The notes below the pieces were generated by a model that was given only the letters and a program-made list of their open reading frames with translations, did no database searches and was not told the origin of the DNA. A program made the position numbers and the translations under genes. DNA of 64,000 bases. Origin: Tardiphaga sp. vice304 (GTDB taxonomy: Bacteria; Pseudomonadota; Alphaproteobacteria; Rhizobiales; Xanthobacteraceae). The stretch covers positions 4,142,001-4,206,000 of the forward strand of contig NZ_CP041402.1 in assembly GCF_007018905.1 (NCBI RefSeq), given 5' to 3'. Positions 55,173 to 62,651 of the stretch are shown here, in pieces (position 1 is the first letter of the stretch; every line of letters begins with the position of its first letter).

Positions 55173-56396
55173 ATGCCCCACTTCGACACGCTCGAGAATT
55201 GCGATCCCTCGCACCGCCACGCCAATCTGTTCTCACGGCTGCCTGAGGCGCTGCGCCATGCGATGCAGGCGCCGGCCTATGCGAAGCATCTGAAAGGCGT
55301 CAATCCCGCCGCGATCGTCGACCGCGCCGCGCTGGCCAGATTGCCGATCCTGCGCAAGTCCGAGCTGCCGGCGCTGCACAAGGCCAAGCCGCCGTTCGGC
55401 GGCTTCGTCAACGGCCCGCCCGGCTCGTTCGGCCGGCTGTTCACCTCGCCGGGGCCGATCTTCGAGCCGGAGTCGAAACACGTCGATCCATGGCGCGGGG
55501 CCCGTGCGCTATACGCCGCGGGATTCCGGGCGGGCGACGTGGTGCTGAACACGTTCAGCTATCACCTGACGCCCGGCGGCTTCATCTTCGACTCGGCCGC
55601 GCGCGCGCTCGGCTGCGCGGTGATCCCGGCCGGCCCCGGCAATGTCGAGCAGCAGCTCAAGCTGATCGAGGCCTATCGCCCGGTCGCCTATACCGGCACG
55701 CCGGATTTCCTGAAGATCCTGCTCGACGCCGGCCGGGCGGCGAAACGCGACGTGTCCTCGATCACGCGCGCGACGGTGTCCGGCGCGGCATTTCCTCCCT
55801 CGCTGCAGGACGAGATACGGTCGCGCGGCATCGATGCCTACCAGGCCTTCGCCACCGCCGACCTCGGCTTTATCGCCTATGAAAGTTCCGCCCGTGACGG
55901 GATGATCGTCAATGAGGACCTGATCCTCGAGATCGTCAGGCCCGGCACCGGCGATCCGGTGCCCGATGGCGACGTCGGCGAGATCGTGGTCACCTCGCTG
56001 GACCCGCATCACGCCTGGATCCGGCTGGCGCTCGGCGACCTCTCGGCCACCCTGCCCGGCCACAGCGCCTGCGGCCGCAGCAACATGCGGATCAAGGGCT
56101 GGATGGGCCGTGCCGACCAGACCACCAAGATCAAGGGCATGTTCGTGCGCCCGGAACAGGTGGCCGAGATCGGCCAGCGGCATCCGGAACTCGGCCGGCT
56201 TCGGCTGGTGGTATCGCGCGACGGCGAGAACGACGCGATGGTGCTAAAGGCCGAGACGGCCTCTGCGGATGCCGGGCTACAGGAAGCCGTCACGGCCACG
56301 CTGCGCGCTGTCAGCAAGCTCGGCGGTACCGTCGAATTGGTGGCGCCGGCCTCCCTGCCCAATGACGGCAAGGTGATCGCCGACGAGCGCGCATAG
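55173..56396 (+). CDS. Phenylacetate-CoA ligase-like adenylate-forming protein (PaaK family)
   Basis: The 407-aa product has the PaaK-like layout with LARLPILRKSELPALHK before the core, VLNTFSYHLTPGGFIFDSAA, PAGPGNVEQQLKLIEAYRP and YTGTPDFLKILLDAG, and the C-terminal MGRADQTTKIKGMFVRPEQV (A8-like). The usual nucleotide P-loop (SSGTTGxP) is replaced by LFTSPGPIFEPE, which suggests a subgroup with altered ATP handling. Together with the synthetase at 48511 it makes two CoA-ligase-type genes in one transporter operon. Substrate not readable. Confidence 0.82.
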   Translation: MPHFDTLENCDPSHRHANLFSRLPEALRHAMQAPAYAKHLKGVNPAAIVDRAALARLPILRKSELPALHKAKPPFGGFVNGPPGSFGRLFTSPGPIFEPESKHVDPWRGARALYAAGFRAGDVVLNTFSYHLTPGGFIFDSAARALGCAVIPAGPGNVEQQLKLIEAYRPVAYTGTPDFLKILLDAGRAAKRDVSSITRATVSGAAFPPSLQDEIRSRGIDAYQAFATADLGFIAYESSARDGMIVNEDLILEIVRPGTGDPVPDGDVGEIVVTSLDPHHAWIRLALGDLSATLPGHSACGRSNMRIKGWMGRADQTTKIKGMFVRPEQVAEIGQRHPELGRLRLVVSRDGENDAMVLKAETASADAGLQEAVTATLRAVSKLGGTVELVAPASLPNDGKVIADERA

Positions 56397-56529
56397 TCGG
56401 TAAGTGGGCACTGGCGTCGACGACAACAAAACCACTTGCAGCGCTCATCGATCAGCAGCAACACGCTATGTTATTGTAAGAGAAGCAGAAAATTGGGTTC
56501 GTTCTGGCAGATATCACTAAACTGATCGC

Positions 56530-56931
56530 TTAATCTTCTAATTTTAAAATAGCGCGTAACAACTGCGAATATGCATAGCGCTCATAGCGATCCAGCGCGG
56601 CAGCCCGCCGAACTTGAAGGTAATTTATTGAGGTTGTTGGGGACTCGAATTCGGCAAAAGCTTTCGAACGCTGCTCGGCGATGCGCCGTAATTTGACTTG
56701 AGCATCGACGAAGTTCCATGCTGCATCGACACGACCTTTATTAGCCACGTCCCCTACCAACACGTTTACAACTTGCTGATGTTCAGGATTGCTACGCAGG
56801 TCAACCGAATTGGCTGCCAGGCCATGTACGCGAGCATTCTGACCGGACCGCGCGCGCCCTGCTTGCGTGCGCGGTCCGGTGCTCTTCTTTGCATTAGCAC
56901 GATTTGCAGCAATCTGAAGATCGGTCGCCAC
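56530..56931 (-). CDS. Small STGP/HGL-motif protein, second gene of module copy 1
   Basis: The 133-aa product starts at GTG with TGAGGT upstream. Residues 10-40 carry NRANAKKSTGPRTQAGRARS then QNARVHGLAAN, a motif found in many small bacterial proteins of unknown function. The C-terminal half is helical and ends LDRYERYAYSQLLRAI, which matches LDRYERRAFSRRARAL in the paralogue at 60718-61146. It lies 14 nt after its partner gene. The local sequence is visibly AT-richer than the transporter operons. No enzymatic motif is seen; the basic N-terminus could bind nucleic acid (inference). Confidence 0.7.
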   Translation of the reverse strand: MATDLQIAANRANAKKSTGPRTQAGRARSGQNARVHGLAANSVDLRSNPEHQQVVNVLVGDVANKGRVDAAWNFVDAQVKLRRIAEQRSKAFAEFESPTTSINYLQVRRAAALDRYERYAYSQLLRAILKLED

Positions 56932-56945
56932 GTCACTACCTCAGG

Positions 56946-57587
56946 TCAGTTCCAAGAGTCCTTCGTATGAGAGGTCCTGGTTTCAAATTTCGCATCTTCT
57001 TCATCGACAATCGTCTGGTCGTGAGGGGCCTTGTTCCTTTTCTTGCGCGTCGGGCCCGTGAGCTTCTTCTCAGCCTGATCGATAGAATGCTCGCACCGGG
57101 CCCGCATCTTATCAAGCGCCATCACCGTTGGGCTCTGCAGTTCTAACGCAAAGGCTTCAATCATGTCGCGCGTGATACCGAGTTTTTCCGCAACCCGGGT
57201 TGCCTTCCTCTGCACGTCCTCAGCCCCGGAGAAATAGTCAATCGCAATCTGATTTCTCTTATCATCATCCAGAAAGTTTCCAAATTTTGGCATCAAAAGT
57301 TTGATGAGCGCCTCGACCTGAGCGCCTTCAATAGCTCCTGCCTGCAAACGCAGCGTGCGCTGGACGAGCCAAATAGAGTCGGTCAACTGTTTTACACGCA
57401 CTCGATCCATCAGGCTCGACATTGGCATTTCTTTTTTAAGCGTCTTGTAAAGCGCATTGTATTGCCGAATATTCTCGCTACCGAGGACTCTCGTCGAGCT
57501 AAAAAATGTTTCCAAGTGAGCGGCTCGACGGGCGAGCCTCTCTTTCCGTTTGGCGATCTTACTCACCATACCCATACCAATAGTCAT
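56946..57587 (-). CDS. Uncharacterised 213-aa protein, first gene of module copy 1
   Basis: The N-terminal part has LETFFSSTRVLGSENIRQYN and DSIWLVQRTLRLQAG, which align with LENIFRAPSLVGTERIEDYN and DLTWQIRRERRIKDD of the 220-aa protein at 61152-61814. A later VMALDKMRARCEHSIDQAEK aligns with ESFDKRIESCERRRSAIMRE there, sharing DK and CE. It is predicted all-helical, with no membrane segment or signal peptide and a charged C-terminal tail. GAGGA lies upstream of the ATG. It is a good candidate to interact with the next gene's product, since the pair is duplicated as a unit. Confidence 0.7.
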   Translation of the reverse strand: MTIGMGMVSKIAKRKERLARRAAHLETFFSSTRVLGSENIRQYNALYKTLKKEMPMSSLMDRVRVKQLTDSIWLVQRTLRLQAGAIEGAQVEALIKLLMPKFGNFLDDDKRNQIAIDYFSGAEDVQRKATRVAEKLGITRDMIEAFALELQSPTVMALDKMRARCEHSIDQAEKKLTGPTRKKRNKAPHDQTIVDEEDAKFETRTSHTKDSWN

Positions 57588-58291
57588 AGGTTAAAATTCC
57601 TCTATTCTCAAAATAGTTAAGTTTTACGGCATATCGACTTTTTATCGTCTCTGCACTCTCACAAATTAGTAGCGCTCGACTGCCCGTCAACTATCAATTA
57701 AGACGGTGTCTATTCACCATTTTGGAACTGGAAAGATAGACGTTTGCTGCAACTACAAAACGTGGAGTGACAAAATTTAAATCTGTTTCTCGTGCTATTG
57801 ATTTGTAGCTTTAACTACGCGGGTTCAGCTGCCTGTCCGCCAGAACTCCAAACCATCAACTTGAACGGTGTAGCATCGACAAATCCTGATTTTTTTACGC
57901 ATTTTGAGCGCTACTCGGCTAGCGGCTCGTGAGCGTGCCGCTTTGCAAGGAACGTCTGACCACCTCACACCTTGCTTGAAGAAGGGTGCCGCCAAACGGC
58001 TAGTTCATTTCTAAAAGCGTGCATGCATTGTCAGCGGCGGTGGAAAATTTCCAGCCGTCAGGACGGGCCTGGGGCGAAAGTTGCCCCGTTGACCTTAGGT
58101 TGAGGCGCCACACATTTATAATTGCAGAAGACTATGGTGCCCTGCTCTGCGACTACGGCGCGTCCTGCGGAAATTGACGCGGCGGCCAGCAATCTACCCA
58201 TGATGGCGAGTTGATCGCTTACACGCCCAGAATTTCAACAGAATCGTGGGACTTGTCGCGTCGTTCCTGCTAAGCATCGGCCTAACCAAGC
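57588..58291. other. 704-nt gene-free, AT-rich spacer; possible insertion-sequence remnant
   Basis: No ORF above 60 codons is convincing here and no RNA gene was recognised. Near 58030-58070 the sequence TGTCAGCGGCGGTGGAAAAT followed by TTCCAGCC resembles the repeated end segments of IS21-family elements as I recall them, but there is no transposase. A small GGGGC/GCCCC hairpin is at 58071-58087. Confidence 0.35.
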
Positions 58292-58750
58292 ATGCGGCCG
58301 TTGAATATGAAGCTGATTTTTCCTAGAATTATCGACACCTGGCTAGCACGGCCGATGGTCGCCAAGATAATCAGCTTCGGCGTGATCGGCATCGGCAACA
58401 CCCTGATCGATCTGGCGATCTTCACCTTCGCCTATACGGTGCTGGCGCTGCCGCTGGTGCTGTCCAACGTGCTGTCTTGGCTGGGAGCGGTTTCATGTTC
58501 CTACGTCATGAACACCATGATCACCTTCCGCGCCGAATCCGGCCGGGTGCTGCGCCGCAGAGACTATTTCAGTTTCGTCGCCTCCGGCATCCTCGGCATG
58601 ATCGCGACCACCACGACCCTGGTCGTGCTATCGAACTCTATGCCGGTGCTTTACGCCAAGCTGCTCTCGATCCTTGTCAGCTTCGTCGTCAATTTCACGA
58701 TGTCGCACTTCGTCGTGTTCCGGCAGAAGCCGGCAGAACCGCCTCTCTAG
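58292..58750 (+). CDS. GtrA-family membrane protein
   Basis: The 152-aa protein has four hydrophobic helices and the GtrA pattern FGVIGIGNTLIDLAIFTFAY, SYVMNTMITFRAE and LLSILVSFVVNFTMSHFVVF. GtrA-like proteins are thought to help lipid-linked sugars cross the membrane for polysaccharide decoration. A start at 58307 (MKLIF) is also possible. The DNA turns markedly GC-rich here compared with the preceding spacer. The 3' end overlaps the convergent TVP38 gene by 56 nt. Confidence 0.85.
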   Translation: MRPLNMKLIFPRIIDTWLARPMVAKIISFGVIGIGNTLIDLAIFTFAYTVLALPLVLSNVLSWLGAVSCSYVMNTMITFRAESGRVLRRRDYFSFVASGILGMIATTTTLVVLSNSMPVLYAKLLSILVSFVVNFTMSHFVVFRQKPAEPPL

Positions 58751-59336
58751 ACGTTAAAATCTTCCGGATTCGCCGCGATACAAGTAATACGATTGTCAGC
58801 ACCACGGTCGCCGCGATGGCCATCATCCACAGGCTGAGCGGGAGCTCGCCATCGTCGAGCAGAATGGCCCGGCCGGAGGCGCCGATCCAGGTGTAGAGCA
58901 GGATCTGTGGCAGCGTGAAGATAAGCGTGATCATCGCATAGGGCACGAGGCCAATACGGGTCAGCCCAAACAGATAATTCTGCACGCAATTCGGCGCCGG
59001 CCCCCAGAACCGCATCAAGGCTGCGATCCGCCAGCCCTCGTCGTCGATGGCCTGGGCCAGCACGCCCCACAGCGGCTTCTTGCCGGTCTGGGCCTCGACC
59101 CAGCCGCGCAACACTCCGCGCGCCAGCAGGAACGCCAGCACGCAGCCCAGCGTGGTGCTGGGCACGATCACCCACAGCGCCTGCAGGCCGAAGGCGGCGC
59201 CGGAGCCGAGCACCAGAAAGGTACGCGGCATCGGCACGAACGCCGCCACGACGAACACTGCAGCCAGCACAGCGGCCGCAGCAGCATCGAGCTGGCCAAA
59301 GCTCTCCAGCCAGCGGACAATGACCTCGGAATTCAT
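58695..59336 (-). CDS. TVP38/TMEM64 (VTT/DedA-like) membrane protein
   Basis: The 213-aa protein starts MNSEVIVRWLESFGQLD. The VTT pattern is FVPMPRTFLVLGSGAAFGL, a helix VIVPSTTLGCVLAFLLARGV, and the amphipathic MRFWGPAPNCVQNYLFGLT. Five to six hydrophobic segments are visible. The family includes lipid scramblase-like proteins. The ATG at 59336 was preferred to an Arg-rich 21-residue extension. It lies 26 nt downstream of the AGE-type gene, so the two probably form an operon. Confidence 0.82.
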   Translation of the reverse strand: MNSEVIVRWLESFGQLDAAAAAVLAAVFVVAAFVPMPRTFLVLGSGAAFGLQALWVIVPSTTLGCVLAFLLARGVLRGWVEAQTGKKPLWGVLAQAIDDEGWRIAALMRFWGPAPNCVQNYLFGLTRIGLVPYAMITLIFTLPQILLYTWIGASGRAILLDDGELPLSLWMMAIAATVVLTIVLLVSRRIRKILTSREAVLPASAGTRRSATS

Positions 59337-59362
59337 GACGCCCTGCCTGCGGGAGGATACAT

Positions 59363-60520
59363 CTAACCGAGCACCCGGTCGGCTTCGGCGACGGCGCACA
59401 GCACATGGTAGAACGACGACGCCGGGATGGCCTCCACCAGCGAACGCCCTTCGGCGTCGAACTGGTCGTACCAGCCGCCCTTCACGGGATGCGACAAGTA
59501 TAGCGTATGCAGCCGCACCAACGCAGCGCGCGCCTCGTCGGCCGCGCCGGCTTCACCGGCTTCGGCCTGGGCGATCCACGCCTTGGCGACCTCGGTCTGA
59601 GGCCAACAGCGCCGGCTCGCCTTGTGGATGCGGCCTTCGGCATCGCCCTCATCTACGAGGCAGCCGGTTGCGTCGCGGAACCGCAGTGCCGAGGCAAGCA
59701 GCTCGCCGCGATGACGCTTGGTCGGGCAGCCGGTAATGCGCTCGAATCCCTTCAGGAGCCAGACCCATTCCGCCTGATGGCCGGGCTCGACCGAGACCGG
59801 CTCGATCCGCGACCAGTCTTGCTCGAAATATTCGCCGAGCACCTGCTTTTTGCCGTCGTAAAGACTGGCGATGAACAGCCCAAACAGGTCGCCGGCGCGG
59901 GCCTGAAACGCCTGGTCGTGGGTCGCATCGAAGCAGGCAATCAGCGCCTCGAAGAGATGCATCTGCGGGTTTTGCCGGCGCGGCAGCGAGGCCGGCACAC
60001 CTTCCGCATAGCCGCCGTCCGGCGAGCGCAATTCGCTGTCGAAAAACGCCATCAGCGAATCGATCTCGGCGCGGATCTGCGGGTCCTGATCTAGCTGGTA
60101 CAGCGCCGCCAGCGCCAGCAGCACGAAGGCATGGTCATATGTATCGCGCAGCGGGTTCAGCACGCTGCCATCGGGCGCCAGCAGGTGCACGTAGCCGGGC
60201 TTGCCATCGGGGGATCTGGCTTTGGTGAGCAGGTAGTCCAGCCCTCGGCGGGCGATCTCCGCGCCTTGCGGATACCAGCCGATCTGCGCGGCCTTGGCAT
60301 AGCAATAGATCTGCCGGGCTTGAACCCGCACCCGCCGCGGCGCGTCGCGATCGGCCTGGCCGCAGATGTTCAGCCGCTCGACAAAACCACCGTTATCTTG
60401 GTCCCACCCTTCCGTGGACCAGAGCGGAAGGCAATGGTGGATCATTAGAGATTTCAACGACTTGACGATGTCAGCATCATCTATGTGACTGGCTGTCGTT
60501 GAGCTGTGGCTTTCAAGCAT
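59363..60520 (-). CDS. AGE-family sugar epimerase/isomerase (N-acylglucosamine 2-epimerase-like)
   Basis: The 385-aa alpha/alpha-barrel protein has GWDQDNGGFVERLNICGQAD, RVRVQARQIYCYAKAAQIGW, DTYDHAFVLLALAALYQL, NPQMHLFEALIACFDAT and EPGHQAEWVWLLKGFE, the conserved Arg/His active-site segments of AGE and mannose/cellobiose epimerases. The substrate (mannose, GlcNAc or a phosphate) cannot be read. The start is uncertain: ATGs at 60520, 60565 and 60586 are in frame, and 60520 is closest to the family start. With gtrA and the TVP38 gene it suggests a surface-sugar role. Confidence 0.82.
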   Translation of the reverse strand: MLESHSSTTASHIDDADIVKSLKSLMIHHCLPLWSTEGWDQDNGGFVERLNICGQADRDAPRRVRVQARQIYCYAKAAQIGWYPQGAEIARRGLDYLLTKARSPDGKPGYVHLLAPDGSVLNPLRDTYDHAFVLLALAALYQLDQDPQIRAEIDSLMAFFDSELRSPDGGYAEGVPASLPRRQNPQMHLFEALIACFDATHDQAFQARAGDLFGLFIASLYDGKKQVLGEYFEQDWSRIEPVSVEPGHQAEWVWLLKGFERITGCPTKRHRGELLASALRFRDATGCLVDEGDAEGRIHKASRRCWPQTEVAKAWIAQAEAGEAGAADEARAALVRLHTLYLSHPVKGGWYDQFDAEGRSLVEAIPASSFYHVLCAVAEADRVLG

Positions 60521-60717
60521 GCCAATCCCGTCTATCGCTATGAAAATCGTATCCTCTTCTATCATGTGCCGTAGCGATCGGCCCATACCCGCCTAACCAT
60601 AAAATTGGGCTCGTTCTGCCAAACACATGAAAATACCAACGACGGGATCGAATAGAATTATAAACCTATATTGTTGTTGTTTGAGGTCCAGCGCCTTCAT
60701 AACTAGGAATGTTGAAC

Positions 60718-61146
60718 TTACGCTTCAGCTACGCCAGATGCCGACACCAATTGCCGCAGCGCCCTTGCACGACGCGAAAACGCCCGCCGCTCGTAACGAT
60801 CTAATATCTCGTTGCTGGGGAGTTCAATTTTAACAGCGGAGCTGTCGCCCTCGCCCAGCGAGAGGTCTTTTGAGAGCATCGCCCGATATTCTCGGATACG
60901 GAGAATTTCCAGTTGTGCAATAGCGGCTTCAATGGCTTGCGGCTTATATTTACTACTACCATTCGGCAACAGCAACTTTGCTAGCGCGTTCACCCGCTCG
61001 TCAATATGTGGATGCGTTGCAATGTTAATAGATAGCCCATGCTTCACGGCATTGCGCTTGCTGGCGCTTTTGCCTCGCAACGACTTCGGGCCAGTACTGG
61101 CTTTCGAGTTGAGGCGGTTGGCCTTCAGTTGCTGATCTGTGGCCAT
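60718..61146 (-). CDS. Small STGP/HGL-motif protein, second gene of module copy 2
   Basis: The 142-aa product starts MATDQQLKANRLNSKASTGP, continuing KSLRGKSASKRNAVKHGLS, so the motif of the paralogue at 56530-56931 is kept (MATD-x-Q-x-x-A-N-R-x-N-x-K-x-S-T-G-P). The C-terminus holds LDRYERRAFSRRARAL. The middle is helical (EAAIAQLEILRIREYRAML). It lies 5 nt after its partner, so the two should be co-translated. It has no known domain; the sequence between the motif and the C-terminal helix differs most between the copies. Confidence 0.72.
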   Translation of the reverse strand: MATDQQLKANRLNSKASTGPKSLRGKSASKRNAVKHGLSINIATHPHIDERVNALAKLLLPNGSSKYKPQAIEAAIAQLEILRIREYRAMLSKDLSLGEGDSSAVKIELPSNEILDRYERRAFSRRARALRQLVSASGVAEA

Positions 61147-61151
61147 GACGC

Positions 61152-61814
61152 TTATTCAGCCGCCTCACTAAACTCGCCATCAATCACATCCAGCGGCGCG
61201 TTTCTGAGCGCTCGCGCGAACGCTTCGTCGCATCGTTCAATTTCGCGCATGATGGCCGATCGACGCCGCTCGCAGCTCTCAATTCGCTTATCGAAAGACT
61301 CGATCTGCGATGCCGCCGCAATGTATGTTTTTGCCAGAATCTCGGAATCACGATAACCACGTGCAGCGAGCTTTGCCTCGATCTCTTTGCGGGCCTTGTA
61401 GTCACTTCCCCATAGCTGCGCTTCATCAGCGGCCGAAAAAACACGATACATTGCGGGAGCGGTACCGCTCGAATTTCCAGACGAATCGGCAGAGGTTGGA
61501 TAACCAGGTGGAACGTCCTCACTCGGATCATCATAAGTATCTTTGAGCAACTTCAGAATGACATTCTTCTGATGCAACTTGATAACATCGTCTTTGATCC
61601 GTCGTTCACGTCGAATCTGCCAGGTTAAATCGACGACGTCGCGGACATAAATCCACTGGATGGCGTTCCTCGGAGAAACAGATGCAGCCACAGCCTTGAA
61701 CAGATTGTTATAGTCTTCAATCCGCTCCGTACCAACGAGCGATGGGGCACGGAAAATATTTTCTAACGCTTTCGGGATAGGGTTAGATGGCTTCTTCGTC
61801 AGCGAACGTTTCAT
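61152..61814 (-). CDS. Uncharacterised 220-aa protein, first gene of module copy 2
   Basis: The N-terminal LENIFRAPSLVGTERIEDYN and AIQWIYVRDVVDLTWQIRRE are shared in pattern with the 213-aa protein of copy 1. The C-terminal half has ARKEIEAKLAARGYRDSEIL, SFDKRIESCERRRSAIMREI and the closing VIDGEFSEAAE. It is predicted helical and soluble. GAGGAAGGA precedes the ATG. I recall similar proteins in Bradyrhizobium genomes next to an STGP/HGL partner, all annotated hypothetical. A Pro/Ser-rich insert (about residues 100-125) is absent from copy 1. Confidence 0.72.
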   Translation of the reverse strand: MKRSLTKKPSNPIPKALENIFRAPSLVGTERIEDYNNLFKAVAASVSPRNAIQWIYVRDVVDLTWQIRRERRIKDDVIKLHQKNVILKLLKDTYDDPSEDVPPGYPTSADSSGNSSGTAPAMYRVFSAADEAQLWGSDYKARKEIEAKLAARGYRDSEILAKTYIAAASQIESFDKRIESCERRRSAIMREIERCDEAFARALRNAPLDVIDGEFSEAAE

Positions 61815-61958
61815 TTCCTTCCTCGCCCCAGCTTAGTTATCTAACGTAAATGTTGCCGCTGCCCGAAATTGGGCAGCGCCCGAATTATCCACAGCATTAG
61901 TGAGGGTCAGCTATTTAGCGAACGCCTCGCTGTTAAGATAACGCGGGCACGTTCTGGA

Positions 61959-62447
61959 ATGGGCATGAATATGCATTTGGCCGACTTGAACGAAGCGAAG
62001 CTCGAGATAAAGCGGATCTCGACCCACATCTCAAACCTATGCTCATTGATCGAGGCTGCAAAACCGCTCGCAAAAAATGAAACGGCTAATGTTTATCAAT
62101 CGCTGATAACGCAACTGCGGGATTTACTAAAAAAATCGCGCATCTTCAATATTTACATGTTTGAAAAACTGACGCTTCAGATAGATCGCATGTCGGCGGA
62201 TAAGCTGCAGGACCTGTTCGCATTGTTGCCACTGATTACTGAATTAGAAAATCATCAGTCTCGAGCTAGCGAGAAACTCCGATTGCACGATGAAGAAAAA
62301 CGTGAAGCAGATCATCCCGAAGAGTCACAGAACCTAAAATCTATACGCGAAGCTATTGCGAAACTGGCTGCCGGGCAAACGGAGCGGGATAGAGAAAGGC
62401 GGTCGCGGCGACAATCTGGAGCCGGCCCACGCGAACGGCCTGAGTAA
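61959..62447 (+). CDS. Uncharacterised helical protein
   Basis: The 162-aa product from MGMNMHLADLNEAKLEIKRI is predicted almost wholly helical, with heptad-like leucines (ISTHISNLCSLIEAAKPLAK, QSLITQLRDLLKKSRIF) and a highly charged C-terminus rich in Arg and Glu (ERDRERRSRRQSGAGPRERP). No family is recognised. The start is uncertain, because the frame is open from 61869 and three ATGs cluster at 61959-61971. It is divergent from module copy 2, and the base composition is AT-richer than the core. Confidence 0.5.
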   Translation: MGMNMHLADLNEAKLEIKRISTHISNLCSLIEAAKPLAKNETANVYQSLITQLRDLLKKSRIFNIYMFEKLTLQIDRMSADKLQDLFALLPLITELENHQSRASEKLRLHDEEKREADHPEESQNLKSIREAIAKLAAGQTERDRERRSRRQSGAGPRERPE

Positions 62448-62651
62448 GCAATAAGTCGCGGGGGGATCAAGCTCGCTGCCGATGAACTGAACTTTGTAAT
62501 ACTTATGACATCAAAGGCTACGTTTTCCGGTTGAGCGATACCTGACAGTTCGCCATAATTGATCCAGTTTCGCGGCCTCATATCAACTTCGTTGTATTTT
62601 TTACGCTAATTCTCCATTTTGTGTCGTGTAGCCTTGATAGCTGCGATTCAC

